Assembly: GCF_000196515.1 (NCBI RefSeq)
Contig: NC_014248.1
Coordinates: forward strand, 5,026,001-5,090,000
Direction: 5' to 3'
Source of the DNA: 'Nostoc azollae' 0708
GTDB lineage: Bacteria; Cyanobacteriota; Cyanobacteriia; Cyanobacteriales; Nostocaceae
Length of the DNA stretch: 64,000 bases
Each line of letters opens with the position of its first letter. The stretch's first letter is position 1. Below, in pieces: positions 19,138 to 27,817 of the stretch. Both the position numbers and the translations under genes were made by a program. The notes under the pieces are model-generated. The model saw only the letters and a program-made list of their open reading frames with translations. It was not told the DNA's origin and did no database searches.

Positions 19138-19536
19138 TTATTCAGGAAAATCTTGGTCATCTTCCTGTGTGCTTTCCAGTGAACGCTCCTGCTGGAGTTG
19201 GTTTAATAGACTTAGCACTTTAGTACCTCGTTCAAGAGAGCGATCTTCAACAAATATCACTTCTGGAGTGCGACGTAGCCTTACCCTAGCACCCAGTTCA
19301 CTGCGAACATAACCGGTCGCTGATTTTAAGCCTGCCATTGTTTCAGCCTTTGCTTCCTGGGTCCCATAAATACTGACGAAGATTTTGGCGTGTTGTAAAT
19401 CACCGGAAACATCCACATCGGTGACACTTACCATTCCTGTCCCCACACGGTCATCCTTAATACCGTTGAGCAACATTTGGCTAACTTCTCGTTTAATTAA
19501 TTCAGCAACGCGGGAAACGCGGCGATTTGTAGCCAT
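19138..19536 (-). CDS. rbfA: Ribosome-binding factor A
   Basis: 132 residues, typical length. The N-terminus [18 protein letters not shown] (about 5-22) and the KH-fold core with [21 protein letters not shown] (in two parts around 38-58) match RbfA. It acts late in 30S subunit maturation and is needed for 16S rRNA 5' end processing and cold adaptation. The acidic C-terminal tail is short. The neighbour upstream on the same strand is the DUF751 gene, 139 bp away, an arrangement often seen in cyanobacteria. Confidence 0.93.
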   Translation of the reverse strand: MATNRRVSRVAELIKREVSQMLLNGIKDDRVGTGMVSVTDVDVSGDLQHAKIFVSIYGTQEAKAETMAGLKSATGYVRSELGARVRLRRTPEVIFVEDRSLERGTKVLSLLNQLQQERSLESTQEDDQDFPE

Positions 19537-19675
19537 ATAAATTCCGCCTTCTCACAGAGGTTGTATGATATAAATAGATGCAAAATAGATGCAAACAAAA
19601 TAGCTAGGACAGTGCTTGCGGCTGATAACACTAACAGCAACAGTCCGTGAGGCTAAAACCCGGTAAAGCTATTGT

Positions 19676-19882
19676 CTAAATTGTACTCAAGCCCAGCATC
19701 GCCCGAATAGTGAGCGTTAGGAAAACCAGACTACCTGCAAACAAGCCTACAAAGGCTATTAAGGTAACTGGGCGTTTCAACAGCGGCATTAATGGCTCAA
19801 AGGTATTCAGGAAAAGACCTAAGACAATAGTAATCAAGTACCGGGGGTAGCGAAATACGTTATCCCAAAATCCGTCAAACAT
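19676..19882 (-). CDS. DUF751 (Ycf33-like) small membrane protein
   Basis: 68 residues. It begins FDGFWDNVFRYPRY, then has two hydrophobic helices (about 17-29 and 41-62). This fits the small DUF751/Ycf33 family of cyanobacteria and plastids, of unknown function, probably in the thylakoid or plasma membrane. It is upstream of rbfA on the same strand. Confidence 0.8.
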   Translation of the reverse strand: MFDGFWDNVFRYPRYLITIVLGLFLNTFEPLMPLLKRPVTLIAFVGLFAGSLVFLTLTIRAMLGLSTI

Positions 19883-20055
19883 TTGAATATAGACTGCCTT
19901 GTTATAAACTGTAGTTTGTTGTCAGGTGCTTATTTAACTTAATTGTAATCTATAGTGCTGAAAATCGCTCAATTCATATAAAATATCATTTGTTAGATTA
20001 TATTGGTTTTATTTTTACTAGCTTAGTAGGTTAGTTTTATTTTAATCATAAGTAC

Positions 20056-20883
20056 ATGATAAGTCAAATCCCCAAAAAAACTTGTCCACGTCCCTTTTTG
20101 AAGTGGGCAGGGGGTAAAAGTAGGTTAATTCAGCAATATCAACAATATTTTCCCACAAATTACCAAACTTACTATGAACCCTTTTTAGGAGGAGGGGCTG
20201 TTTTTTTTCATCTGCGACCAACTAAAGCTATCTTAACTGATATTAATACCGATCTAATTACTACTTATCGCTGCGTTAGAGATAATGTTGAAGAATTAAT
20301 TGAACTTCTTCAAAAACATAAAAACCTACATAATCGAGAGTATTACTATGAAGTACGTTCTGATCTTCAAACCACGGATATAGAAAAAGCGGCTCGGTTT
20401 ATTTATCTGAATAAAACCTGTTTTAATGGTTTATATCGGGTCAATTCCCAAGGTAAATTTAACGTCCCTGTGGGTAAATATAAAAATCCTGGGATTTGTC
20501 AAGAAGATATATTAAAAATTGCATCACAAGAACTTTCTCTAGCTGAGATTAAACAAGCTGATTTTACAGAAGTCTTAAAATATGCGAAAACCAGTGATGA
20601 TTTTGTGTTTTTTGATCCTCCATATTGTCCTGTCAGTCAAACTAGCTATTTTACAGCTTACAGTCGATATTGTTTTGGTGAAACTCAGCAAGTTCAATTA
20701 AGAGACGTATTTATTGAATTAGCTAAATGCGGTGTAAAAGTTATGCTGTGTAATTCAGATTGTGAGTTTACTCGTAATATTTATAGGAATTTTAATATTC
20801 AGACGATAACAGCAGCAAGATCAATTAATCCTAATCCTAAAAAGCGTGGAAATATTAATGAAGTCTTAGTAACTTCTTATTAA
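20056..20883 (+). CDS. dam: Dam-type DNA adenine-N6 methyltransferase
   Basis: 275 residues. Motif I PFLKWAGGKSRLI (about 13-25) binds S-adenosylmethionine. YYEPFLGGGAVFFHL (about 40-54) and the catalytic DPPY (within VFFDPPYCPVS, about 190-200) define the D12/alpha class, to which Dam, M.DpnII and cyanobacterial DmtA belong. The expected target is GATC, which lies inside every HIP1 octamer of this genome. Downstream and convergent is a fragment of a PD-(D/E)XK-type nuclease, so this may be the surviving half of a restriction-modification pair rather than a housekeeping enzyme. Target specificity is inferred from family only. Confidence 0.88.
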   Translation: MISQIPKKTCPRPFLKWAGGKSRLIQQYQQYFPTNYQTYYEPFLGGGAVFFHLRPTKAILTDINTDLITTYRCVRDNVEELIELLQKHKNLHNREYYYEVRSDLQTTDIEKAARFIYLNKTCFNGLYRVNSQGKFNVPVGKYKNPGICQEDILKIASQELSLAEIKQADFTEVLKYAKTSDDFVFFDPPYCPVSQTSYFTAYSRYCFGETQQVQLRDVFIELAKCGVKVMLCNSDCEFTRNIYRNFNIQTITAARSINPNPKKRGNINEVLVTSY

Positions 20884-20926
20884 ATATTTTTGTTAGCCTA
20901 AATAATAAATGAAGTTAGTTCACAAA

Positions 20927-21189
20927 TTACCAGCAAATTATTATTGTTGCCAACTTGTTGTTGCCAACTTGTGTGTTTAACCAATTAATTGCACCTGGTT
21001 TTATACCTCCACCATCAATCATAACAATTGTTGGTGCAGGATAGAAATTTTCAATGTCCGCATTTACATAAGGAAGCTTTTCATCAACTGAACCACTAGT
21101 ATTTTGCCATTTACATTCACATTCAATGATTAAACTGGAAGGATCTGAAACAGAACCAATGAATGAGAGATGATTTATAAAGTAAATGT
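20927..21189 (-). pseudogene. Remnant of a PD-(D/E)XK restriction endonuclease
   Basis: On the minus strand, the frame ending at TAA 20927-20929 reads ...SDPSSLIIECECKWQNTSGS..., then ADIENFYPAPTIVMIDGGG and KPGAINWLN. The E-C-K pattern after a hydrophobic strand and the later IDGGG strand fit the core of PD-(D/E)XK nucleases. The 5' half is missing and its place is taken by the IS5-family element starting about 21190. The C-terminal coding region has a perfect 14-bp tandem duplication (20944-20957 and 20958-20971), which shifts the frame. The neighbouring Dam-type methylase suggests a former type II system. Family call is tentative; that it is a coding remnant is well supported. Confidence 0.55.
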
Positions 21190-21983
21190 TTAGGAGACAA
21201 GAGGAAGTAGCATAATTCTAGTCATAAGAGCATATATAGCCCCTTCCCTCATTTGTGTTAAACGCTCATAATCCTTGCTTAGACGAGGATATTAGTTAAA
21301 CCACCCAAATGTTCTTTCTACTACCCAGGGTTGTGGTAAAACTTTAAATTCTTGCTCAGTAGGTCCTATGACTTCAACATGAGCTTGAATCATGAACCAA
21401 ACTGCAAGTGAAAATTTATCACCGTCATAACCGGAATCAACCCATAAAACTTGGACTTTTTCCAATAATTCTGTGGGTTCCTCTAGCAGTTCCATTAGTG
21501 CATAGGCAGCAAGTATTCGTTCTGGGGCATTCGCTTCACTAACAACAACTTTCAACACAAGTCCCAGGCTATCAACTAAAGTTTGCCCCTTTCTTCCTTT
21601 TACCTTTTTACATCGGTCAAAACCATACACATCCCCTTTTTTTGGTCAGTGTTGACCGACTGACTGTCTGCGGCGAGCGCGGTAGGTTGTGTTGATTTAC
21701 CTAATTTCGAGCGAACTTGACCACCCAATGTATGGTTGAATTTTTCCCAAACCCCCTGGCCCTGCCATTTACTGTAATAGCTATATACCGTTGACCTTGG
21801 CGGGAAGTCACCTGGAAGCATATTCCATTGACATCCAGTTTTCAAATGATAATAGATGGCATTACATATTTCACCCATATCTGTTGTGGGTAGATGCCCT
21901 CCTTCTTTGGCTGGTGGAATCAATGGGGCCAGGATTTCCCACTCCATATCAGTTAAGTCTGTGGGGTAAGACTTTCGTTCCAT
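21190..21983 (-). mobile_element. IS5-family transposase, two-frame, with a late nonsense codon
   Basis: The first frame (21600-21983, 127 codons) begins MERKSYPTDLTDMEWEILAP and carries the N-terminal domain and first catalytic Asp region (ADSQSV). The second (21292-21630) continues in the -1 frame with YGFDRCKKVKGRKGQTLVDS and DSGYDGD, and reaches the ERTFGWFN signature. At the join there is a canonical slippery heptamer A AAA AAG (21636-21642 on the minus strand), as in programmed -1 frameshifting of IS5 elements. A TAA at 21292-21294 interrupts the ERTFGW...RLSKDYE signature; the frame then stays open to TAA 21190-21192. Termini were not identified. Probably inactive. Confidence 0.85.
21636..21642 (-). 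promoter_or_regulatory. A_AAA_AAG slippery site for -1 frameshifting
   Basis: In the first transposase frame the codons are CAA AAA AAG GGG. A -1 slip on AAA AAG gives GGG GAT GTG TAT and enters the second frame exactly where homology continues. This matches the programmed frameshift used by IS5-group elements. Confidence 0.7.
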
Positions 21984-22017
21984 GATTAGCTATGTAAATA
22001 CACTAGATTTTATGTAT

Positions 22018-22629
22018 CCTATCCTTCCAACATTCCTTTTCTACTCCCCTTTACATTGACCTTATCAATAGCCTCTGATATAGAAATCTACAAATGTATA
22101 GGTACTATAAATTCCCTTCCCTATGTGAACCTGCGTTGCATATCTTTTTGGGAAATTGGTACAACTTAAAAGAGATTCAAGACGTTGTTTCTTTTTGACT
22201 TGCTCTCCCAAGTTGATGTATCCATACCCTGCGAAAGTTCCTTCTAAAGTTTTTTAGAAAATTTTTCCAGATTTATTGGCCTGTCCCCCTTGAGTCATAG
22301 TCATACTCAAATCCTCTGCGAAAAGTCCTATTTATTCTAGAATTCCACAAAAGCAGTCGTAAAGGGGAATAGGAATTCAAAATTAAGAAAGTCAGATAAA
22401 ATTTGAGTATTTGGATAAAAATAATAAATATGATAAGTTTGTACTTGAGAACAGATATATTTATTAAAGTCTAAATTTTAAAATCTGAAAAAATATAAAA
22501 TATCTATTCCCTAACTTCTTCTCTAATTCTCCCTTTACTTGGGGAGAAATAGAGGAGATATTTGTTTTGTAGGAACAGGTGTATGAGGTGGTGAGGTATT
22601 TAGATAAATTTAGCAATTTCACCTTAGCT
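22018..22629. other. 600-bp intergenic region, no gene recognised
   Basis: Between the IS5-family element and the HetZ-family gene. A 64-codon minus-strand frame overlapping the HetZ 3' end has no recognisable content. The sequence is AT-rich with no strong terminator. Confidence 0.45.
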
Positions 22630-23850
22630 TCAGCAGGTTTTAACTTCAGCATGACCATTGCGGATAGCCCATGCGAGTTCTAGCATTTGAGTCCAGCGTT
22701 TTTGTAGTTGTTTAGGGGTACATTGGACAGCTTTAGCGATCACTTGATCATTCTCCATTAGAGTTTTTAGCTGAAAGATTTGCTGTTGCTGTTCTGTGAG
22801 TTGATTCCAAAAAGCATCCCACTGCTGAGAAGATAAACCCAACTTATGTTCTAAACCAGCACCCAGCCATTGATGTACTAGTTGCCAGTGGTGTTGTTTA
22901 GCAAACTTCTCAACGTGATACTTAAAGCGTTGTTGCAAATAATCGCGCTGACGGCTAGTTAATCCTAAAATTTGGTCAATTTCCGGTGCTGAGAGATCCT
23001 GAAGTTTAAGAGACAGGTAATCCATGCAATCAGCTTGACCTTGAGATTCCAGATATTTCATCAACTCTGTAATCACGCGATCGCGTTCCGACTCCTCAGA
23101 TGGATCAAAATTAGGTTTAGCAACCATCTGTGACCTAATTTGTTGCACGGCCAAATTACGTTGATAAGATTCTGCCTCTTCAGTCTTAGCTGAATCCACA
23201 GCCATTTCAATATCTACAGTCGTTTCTTGGGGTTGACGACGAGCAAAACCTTGAGCGCGTAACACAATCAACTGTTGATTAGCACCACCAGGTAAATTAA
23301 TCCGCCGTTTAGCATACTGCTCCGTAAAAGCCATATACTCAGCTAATTGTAGTTGAGTACGTGGTGTGTAATCTTCAGCTAATTCATTTTCTCTGCGAAA
23401 AGCTTTAATCGCTTCAATATAAAAAGCTTGCAGAAAATCTTCAATCAGATTGTAACGAGCTTCAAAACCTAATTCTGAGCCAGCAACAGTAACATGGCGA
23501 TAAACAATAGCACCTAAACTACTATGTAATTCTACACGCCCTTGTTTTGAGCCTAATTGATAGTAACGCAGGCACTTTTGTAAACGGTGTCTTGCTAAAG
23601 TAATCTGCCAAGACCTAACTTGCCCTGAAGTTTGGATGCGGGAACTTTTATCACATATCCGTTCTACTTCTTTAGCTATGCGTTTAGTTACGGCTTGCAC
23701 ACATCCAGTTGAAGCTTTTACCTGACTCTGCATTTCCTGACAAAGCAGTTGCAATAAAGTCTCAGAGTTAATATCTGATAAGTCTTCGGTTGAAATATCA
23801 CCATCAAAAGCAGGTGTGGAATTTGGCAGATTGACGAGGTTAGCTTTCAT
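22630..23850 (-). CDS. HetZ-family heterocyst differentiation protein
   Basis: 406 residues, close to the roughly 400 of HetZ. Recognisable family blocks are LLQLLCQEMQSQ (about 33-44), IQTSGQVRSWQITLARHRLQ (about 76-95), GRVELHSSLGAIVYRH (about 104-119), LIEDFLQAFYIEA and QLAEYMAFTEQYAKRRI. HetZ acts early in heterocyst differentiation with HetR and HetP and binds DNA; paralogues called HetZ-related occur in many cyanobacteria. The patU genes that neighbour hetZ in Anabaena are not seen here, so this could be the HetZ-related paralogue. The protein is intact, with no stop or frameshift. Upstream lie about 370 bp without a gene. Confidence 0.75.
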   Translation of the reverse strand: MKANLVNLPNSTPAFDGDISTEDLSDINSETLLQLLCQEMQSQVKASTGCVQAVTKRIAKEVERICDKSSRIQTSGQVRSWQITLARHRLQKCLRYYQLGSKQGRVELHSSLGAIVYRHVTVAGSELGFEARYNLIEDFLQAFYIEAIKAFRRENELAEDYTPRTQLQLAEYMAFTEQYAKRRINLPGGANQQLIVLRAQGFARRQPQETTVDIEMAVDSAKTEEAESYQRNLAVQQIRSQMVAKPNFDPSEESERDRVITELMKYLESQGQADCMDYLSLKLQDLSAPEIDQILGLTSRQRDYLQQRFKYHVEKFAKQHHWQLVHQWLGAGLEHKLGLSSQQWDAFWNQLTEQQQQIFQLKTLMENDQVIAKAVQCTPKQLQKRWTQMLELAWAIRNGHAEVKTC

Positions 23851-24221
23851 GACTTTTCCTGAAATTGGTATTGCACCTTAACTAAAACGCAGACACAGTA
23901 TTTAAGCACAGTCATAACTGGATAATTTTGTTGGTATTGATTCATCAAAACTTACCTTTTATGAGGTTTACTGATAACACTGTAATAAATTTCACAAGTT
24001 AAGGGCTTATCAAGTGTGTCGCTTCTTTTATCAGCAACTAGATCAAAGGTGAGACATCGGCTTTGAGTAGGCGCTACAATTAGTCCAAACCCTAGGAATG
24101 CAAAGATTTGCTGCCATCCCTTTTCCCGTGATCCCAGCATCTTTTTGTATGACAATTTCAAAATTGGAGTATGTTTATCACAATTTGCGAAACAGAGGGT
24201 TGCATCTGTAAGACTTAATTA

Positions 24222-24881
24222 TTATACCCAAGCTGCTGCTGCTTCCCAACCTAACCCCCTCCGTGTAATGACTGGTTCTTCATCCGTTAGGTCTAAAATG
24301 GTAGAAACATGATACGTAGGTTCTTCACCTGTATCTATAATAATGTCCACCAAGTTATCCCAACGGTCAAATAGCTCTACCCGCGACATAATATTTTCTG
24401 AATCTAATTCAGCTATTTCATAGTCTATGTCCTTGGGTGGTAAATGTGCCGAAGTGGAAATAATCGGATTTCCTAAGGCTTCCAGCAATGCCAAACATAC
24501 AGTATGGTCTGGCACTCTAATTCCTGTGGTTTTTCGCTTGGGATTTTGCACCAGTCGCGGCACTAACTTGGTTGCAGGTAGCAAAAAAGTGTAGGAACCT
24601 GGTATCAAACGCTTCATAATCCGATAGGCTATATCACTTACGAAGGCATAAGTTGCCACATTAGAAAGGGAAGGACATAAAAATGTCAATGGTTTATCAT
24701 TCCCTAACTGCTTAATTTGCCGCACTCTTTCCACTGCCGACTTGGCATTCAAATCACAACCAATTGCATAGACTGTATCAGTAGGGTAGAGCATGATAGC
24801 GCCACTAGAAAGCGCCAACTTTATATCCTCTATACGACGGTTTTGAGGATTATCAGGATGAATTGTAAAAGTTTTGGCCAT
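24222..24881 (-). CDS. L-threonylcarbamoyladenylate synthase (Sua5/YciO/YrdC)
   Basis: 219 residues. The N-terminal part has GAIMLYPTDTVYAIGCDL (27-44), the hallmark YPTDTVYxxGC motif, followed by KPLTFLCPSLSNV (about 83-95) and GIRVPDHTVCLALLEALGNPIISTSA. These form the YrdC nucleotide/threonine pocket. The enzyme makes threonylcarbamoyl-AMP from threonine, bicarbonate and ATP, the precursor of the t6A37 tRNA modification. Length fits the YrdC/YciO domain without the Sua5 C-terminal domain. It is divergent from larC (about 100 bp between starts). Confidence 0.9.
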   Translation of the reverse strand: MAKTFTIHPDNPQNRRIEDIKLALSSGAIMLYPTDTVYAIGCDLNAKSAVERVRQIKQLGNDKPLTFLCPSLSNVATYAFVSDIAYRIMKRLIPGSYTFLLPATKLVPRLVQNPKRKTTGIRVPDHTVCLALLEALGNPIISTSAHLPPKDIDYEIAELDSENIMSRVELFDRWDNLVDIIIDTGEEPTYHVSTILDLTDEEPVITRRGLGWEAAAAWV

Positions 24882-24950
24882 AACCTGATTGGGAACTGGG
24901 GACTGGGGAAATTAACCTTTTACTTTTTGCCTTTTGCCTTTTCCCACTGA

Positions 24951-24978
24951 CAACTAACAACTGACAACTGACAACTGA
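24951..24978. repeat. Heptamer short tandem repeat (CAACTGA)
   Basis: Four consecutive 7-bp units: CAACTAA then three of CAACTGA, directly upstream of larC. Heptameric short tandemly repeated repetitive sequences are a known trait of filamentous cyanobacteria. Confidence 0.75.
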
Positions 24979-24985
24979 CCAATTT

Positions 24986-26248
24986 ATGAATAAAATTGCT
25001 TATCTTCAATGTCCAACGGGAATTTCCGGTGATATGTGCCTGGGTTCGTTGGTAAGTCTGGGTGTTCCCGTAGAGTATTTAGTAGGAAAACTTAATGCTT
25101 TGGGAATTGAGCAGGAATACCAATTACGAGCAGAACTTGTTCATCGGCAGACTCAGCAAGCTACTAAAATCCATGTCCATTTAGTACACCACCACCATTA
25201 TCACCATCACCATCATGGCCGCCATCTACCAGAAATAGAGAAGATGATTCTCAAAGCTAAATTGCCATCACAGGCAGAAGCTTGGAGTTTAGCTGTATTC
25301 CGCCAGTTAGCAGTGGCAGAGGGAGCGGTACATGGTATTGAACCGGAAAAAGTTAATTTTCATGAGGTGGGTGCTGTAGACGCGATTGTAGATATTGTTG
25401 GTACTTGCTTGGGGTTGGATTGGTTAGGTATCGACAGCAATCAGGAAGGATTACCTTTGATATACTGCTCACCGTTTCCGACTGGTGGGGGAACTGTTCG
25501 CGCTGCACATGGTCAAATGCCAGTACCAGTACCAGCAGTATTGAAGTTGTGGGAAATGCGGAGTTGTCCAGTGTATAGTAATGGTATTGACAAAGAACTA
25601 GTAACACCGACAGGGGCAGCGATCGCAACTACCTTAGCTAGAAGTTTTAGTTCACCACCTCCAATTATCCTCAAACAAGTGGGACTAGGAGCAGGTTCTC
25701 TCGATTTACTCATCCCCAATATACTACGACTCTGGATCGGTGAAAGTGTAAATGAAAAGACAAATATTCCTGATTTTGCTAATACTAGTCCTAATTTAGA
25801 AATCATCTCTGTCCTAGAAACTCAAATTGATGACTTAAATCCCCAAGCTGTTGGCTATGTCTTTGATGCTTTATTTGCCGCAGGGGCCGTGGATGTCTTT
25901 ACTCAAGGTATAGGAATGAAAAAATCCCGTCCAGGGCTTTTGTTGACTGTAATTTGTTATCCAGAACATTTAGCCAGTTGTGAAGAGATTTTATTCCGCG
26001 AAACCACTACTTTAGGAATTCGTCGGACTACTGAACAACGCACTATTTTACAACGGGAAATACAACAAGTAGAAACGCCTTATGGTAATGTGCGTGTGAA
26101 AGTGGCCTGGAAAGGACAAGCAACAGAGAAAAGTATTACTAACGTGCAGCCAGAATATGAAGATTGTGCAGACTTAGCACGAAAACATAATATTCCCTGC
26201 CGTGAAATTCAACGTTTGGCGTTACATAATTGGTATTGTCAAACTTAA
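24986..26248 (+). CDS. larC: Nickel pincer cofactor biosynthesis protein LarC
   Basis: 420 residues, full length. The start IAYLQCPTGISGDMCLG is the LarC signature (3-19). A histidine-rich run at about 67-77, with HHHHHGRHL after it, is the expected metal-handling loop. Later motifs are NFHEVGAVDAIVDIVG and TPTGAAIATTLA. LarC inserts nickel into the pyridinium bisthiocarboxylate mononucleotide to finish the cofactor of lactate racemase and related enzymes, using CTP. No larA, larB or larE is in the window. The ATG at 24986 follows a heptamer repeat. Confidence 0.92.
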   Translation: MNKIAYLQCPTGISGDMCLGSLVSLGVPVEYLVGKLNALGIEQEYQLRAELVHRQTQQATKIHVHLVHHHHYHHHHHGRHLPEIEKMILKAKLPSQAEAWSLAVFRQLAVAEGAVHGIEPEKVNFHEVGAVDAIVDIVGTCLGLDWLGIDSNQEGLPLIYCSPFPTGGGTVRAAHGQMPVPVPAVLKLWEMRSCPVYSNGIDKELVTPTGAAIATTLARSFSSPPPIILKQVGLGAGSLDLLIPNILRLWIGESVNEKTNIPDFANTSPNLEIISVLETQIDDLNPQAVGYVFDALFAAGAVDVFTQGIGMKKSRPGLLLTVICYPEHLASCEEILFRETTTLGIRRTTEQRTILQREIQQVETPYGNVRVKVAWKGQATEKSITNVQPEYEDCADLARKHNIPCREIQRLALHNWYCQT

Positions 26249-26350
26249 CTCTGAAAAAAAACAGATTTAGGGGATAAAAACTAGACTTAATTGAAGAAAT
26301 TGAATAAAAAAATGGTGGGCAATGTCTACCTGACCAACATCAAATTAATT

Positions 26351-26953
26351 TCAATCAGGTTCTCTTAAAGTTCTTTTGACTGCTTCTCCTGCATCTTCAG
26401 TTCTGCGTTGAATATTTTTACCAACATCTTCAGTTCCACGCTGTACATTTTTGGTTAAACCTTTGGCAGCATTTCCAACATTCTCCTGAAGATTTTCTAC
26501 TCCTCTTTTAGTCCCTTTAGTTACTCCTTCTCTCACTTCTTTGGCTGAACTTCCCACATCTTCACCTAAATTTTTTACTCTCTCACCAAAAGGCGTTCCT
26601 TCCCGATAGTTACGGACATATTGATCGGTAGTATCAATTCCTTTGCGTTCAATGTTTCTCTGAGCATTTTCTATTAGTGCATCTGCTCTATCTCTGGCTG
26701 ATTTTTGTGCTTCTCTTGATCTAGGATCAACATCACTAAAATTGTTCATTCCCCCTTGATATGGAGAAATAGGATAATCTTTTGTGGGGTCATATCTTTG
26801 CACATTTGGCGGTTGTCCCGCAGGTTGAGGTGGTTGTCCGGCTATAGTGGGACGATTACAAGCTTGGACTAGAAACAGAAAAGTTGCTGCCAAAAATACC
26901 GTTATAATTTTCAGTGGGCGTAGATTCTGTACCCAAGTAATTAATTTCTTCAC
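26351..26953 (-). CDS. Lipoprotein with LEA-like C-terminal repeats
   Basis: 200 residues. The N-terminal hydrophobic segment (about 16-31) ends in VQAC, a lipobox, so Cys32 is probably lipidated. A Pro/Gln-rich linker follows, then about 110 charged residues with repeating KNVQRGTEDVGK/KNIQRRTEDAGE-type units that look like an amphipathic LEA-like helix. It is a paralogue of the next lipoprotein upstream (same N-terminal pattern) and the two are 68 bp apart on the same strand. Proteins of this type are common in Nostocales and, from memory, resemble NCBI DUF6658. Function unknown. Confidence 0.7.
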   Translation of the reverse strand: MKKLITWVQNLRPLKIITVFLAATFLFLVQACNRPTIAGQPPQPAGQPPNVQRYDPTKDYPISPYQGGMNNFSDVDPRSREAQKSARDRADALIENAQRNIERKGIDTTDQYVRNYREGTPFGERVKNLGEDVGSSAKEVREGVTKGTKRGVENLQENVGNAAKGLTKNVQRGTEDVGKNIQRRTEDAGEAVKRTLREPD

Positions 26954-27021
26954 CTTCTTCTCCTTGTATTTTATTATCTGATTTAAAAATCAAAGTTCTA
27001 TTTGCCTACAACTGGATCTTT

Positions 27022-27561
27022 TTATAGATCAGGTTTAGCACTGGCTTCATCTCCGTTCTCTTTTAAAAATCCTGAAGCTTTTTCAACTGACTCTGTGACA
27101 GTTTCCATTCGCTCTTGAATGCGAGTTTTTATATCTGGTTCACGCTGAATTAATCCACCTGGTTCAGAATGTTTGAATTCTTCTTGTGTGATAATTGGTA
27201 GTTCTGCTTCTTTCCTAACCCTACCTGAAGATTTTTCTGCACCAGGGTAAAGAATTTCTGCTTCTTTATTCACCGCTAGTAATAATTGTGATGTTAAAGG
27301 TAAACTAGCTTGATCATCCTCTGAATTACCATGTTTAGCAGTTACTTTTGGGTCAGTGGATATTCCCAAATTTGTATATTTGTCACGACCACTCTGATAA
27401 GGATTATTTGCTCCACCAGCTTGTACAGGAGTACTTTTGGGTACACCTTGAGCATTTACTCCACTACAAGCGGTGTTAACTATCAATAATATTCCAGCTA
27501 CAAAGATAGTTATAATTTGGCGTATTTGCAATTTTTTACAGAAATTTATCAAGTATTTCAC
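27022..27561 (-). CDS. Lipoprotein, paralogue of the downstream gene
   Basis: 179 residues. The hydrophobic segment with VNTAC (lipobox, Cys32) parallels the neighbouring lipoprotein. The mature part has an NPYQSGRDKY segment matching the PYQGG of the neighbour, then charged residues predicted mostly helical. Probably co-transcribed with the 26351-26953 gene from a promoter in the 250-bp gap before 27818. No enzyme motif. Function unknown; envelope location is inferred from the lipobox. Confidence 0.7.
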   Translation of the reverse strand: MKYLINFCKKLQIRQIITIFVAGILLIVNTACSGVNAQGVPKSTPVQAGGANNPYQSGRDKYTNLGISTDPKVTAKHGNSEDDQASLPLTSQLLLAVNKEAEILYPGAEKSSGRVRKEAELPIITQEEFKHSEPGGLIQREPDIKTRIQERMETVTESVEKASGFLKENGDEASAKPDL

Positions 27562-27817
27562 TTTTTCCTCCTTATGCAGGATTAAACTTCAATGAGTTGT
27601 CAGATTATTAATTTACACAGCCAATACTTACACATATTTGGTAGAGGCTTAAGTTATTAACATACATCAACAACATTTACCAACTTAAAAAAATAAAACC
27701 CTATCAACCTCTGGCGTAGGTCACATTTTACTTCTGAAAAAATTACAATTCTATCTAACTATGGAGAGATATTATTTAATATAATAATTTTGGCAATTTT
27801 ACGGTTAAATTCTACTA

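Noticed and set aside
22464-22658. 64-codon minus-strand frame overlapping the HetZ 3' end
   Set aside because: Overlaps the HetZ-family gene in another frame and has no recognisable content.
23952-24161. 69-codon minus-strand frame between Sua5 and the HetZ-family gene
   Set aside because: Not protein-like, no family; probably the leader region of the HetZ-family gene.
25200-25225. CACCAT-rich low-complexity repeat
   Set aside because: It is the coding sequence of the His-rich loop of LarC, not a separate repeat element.
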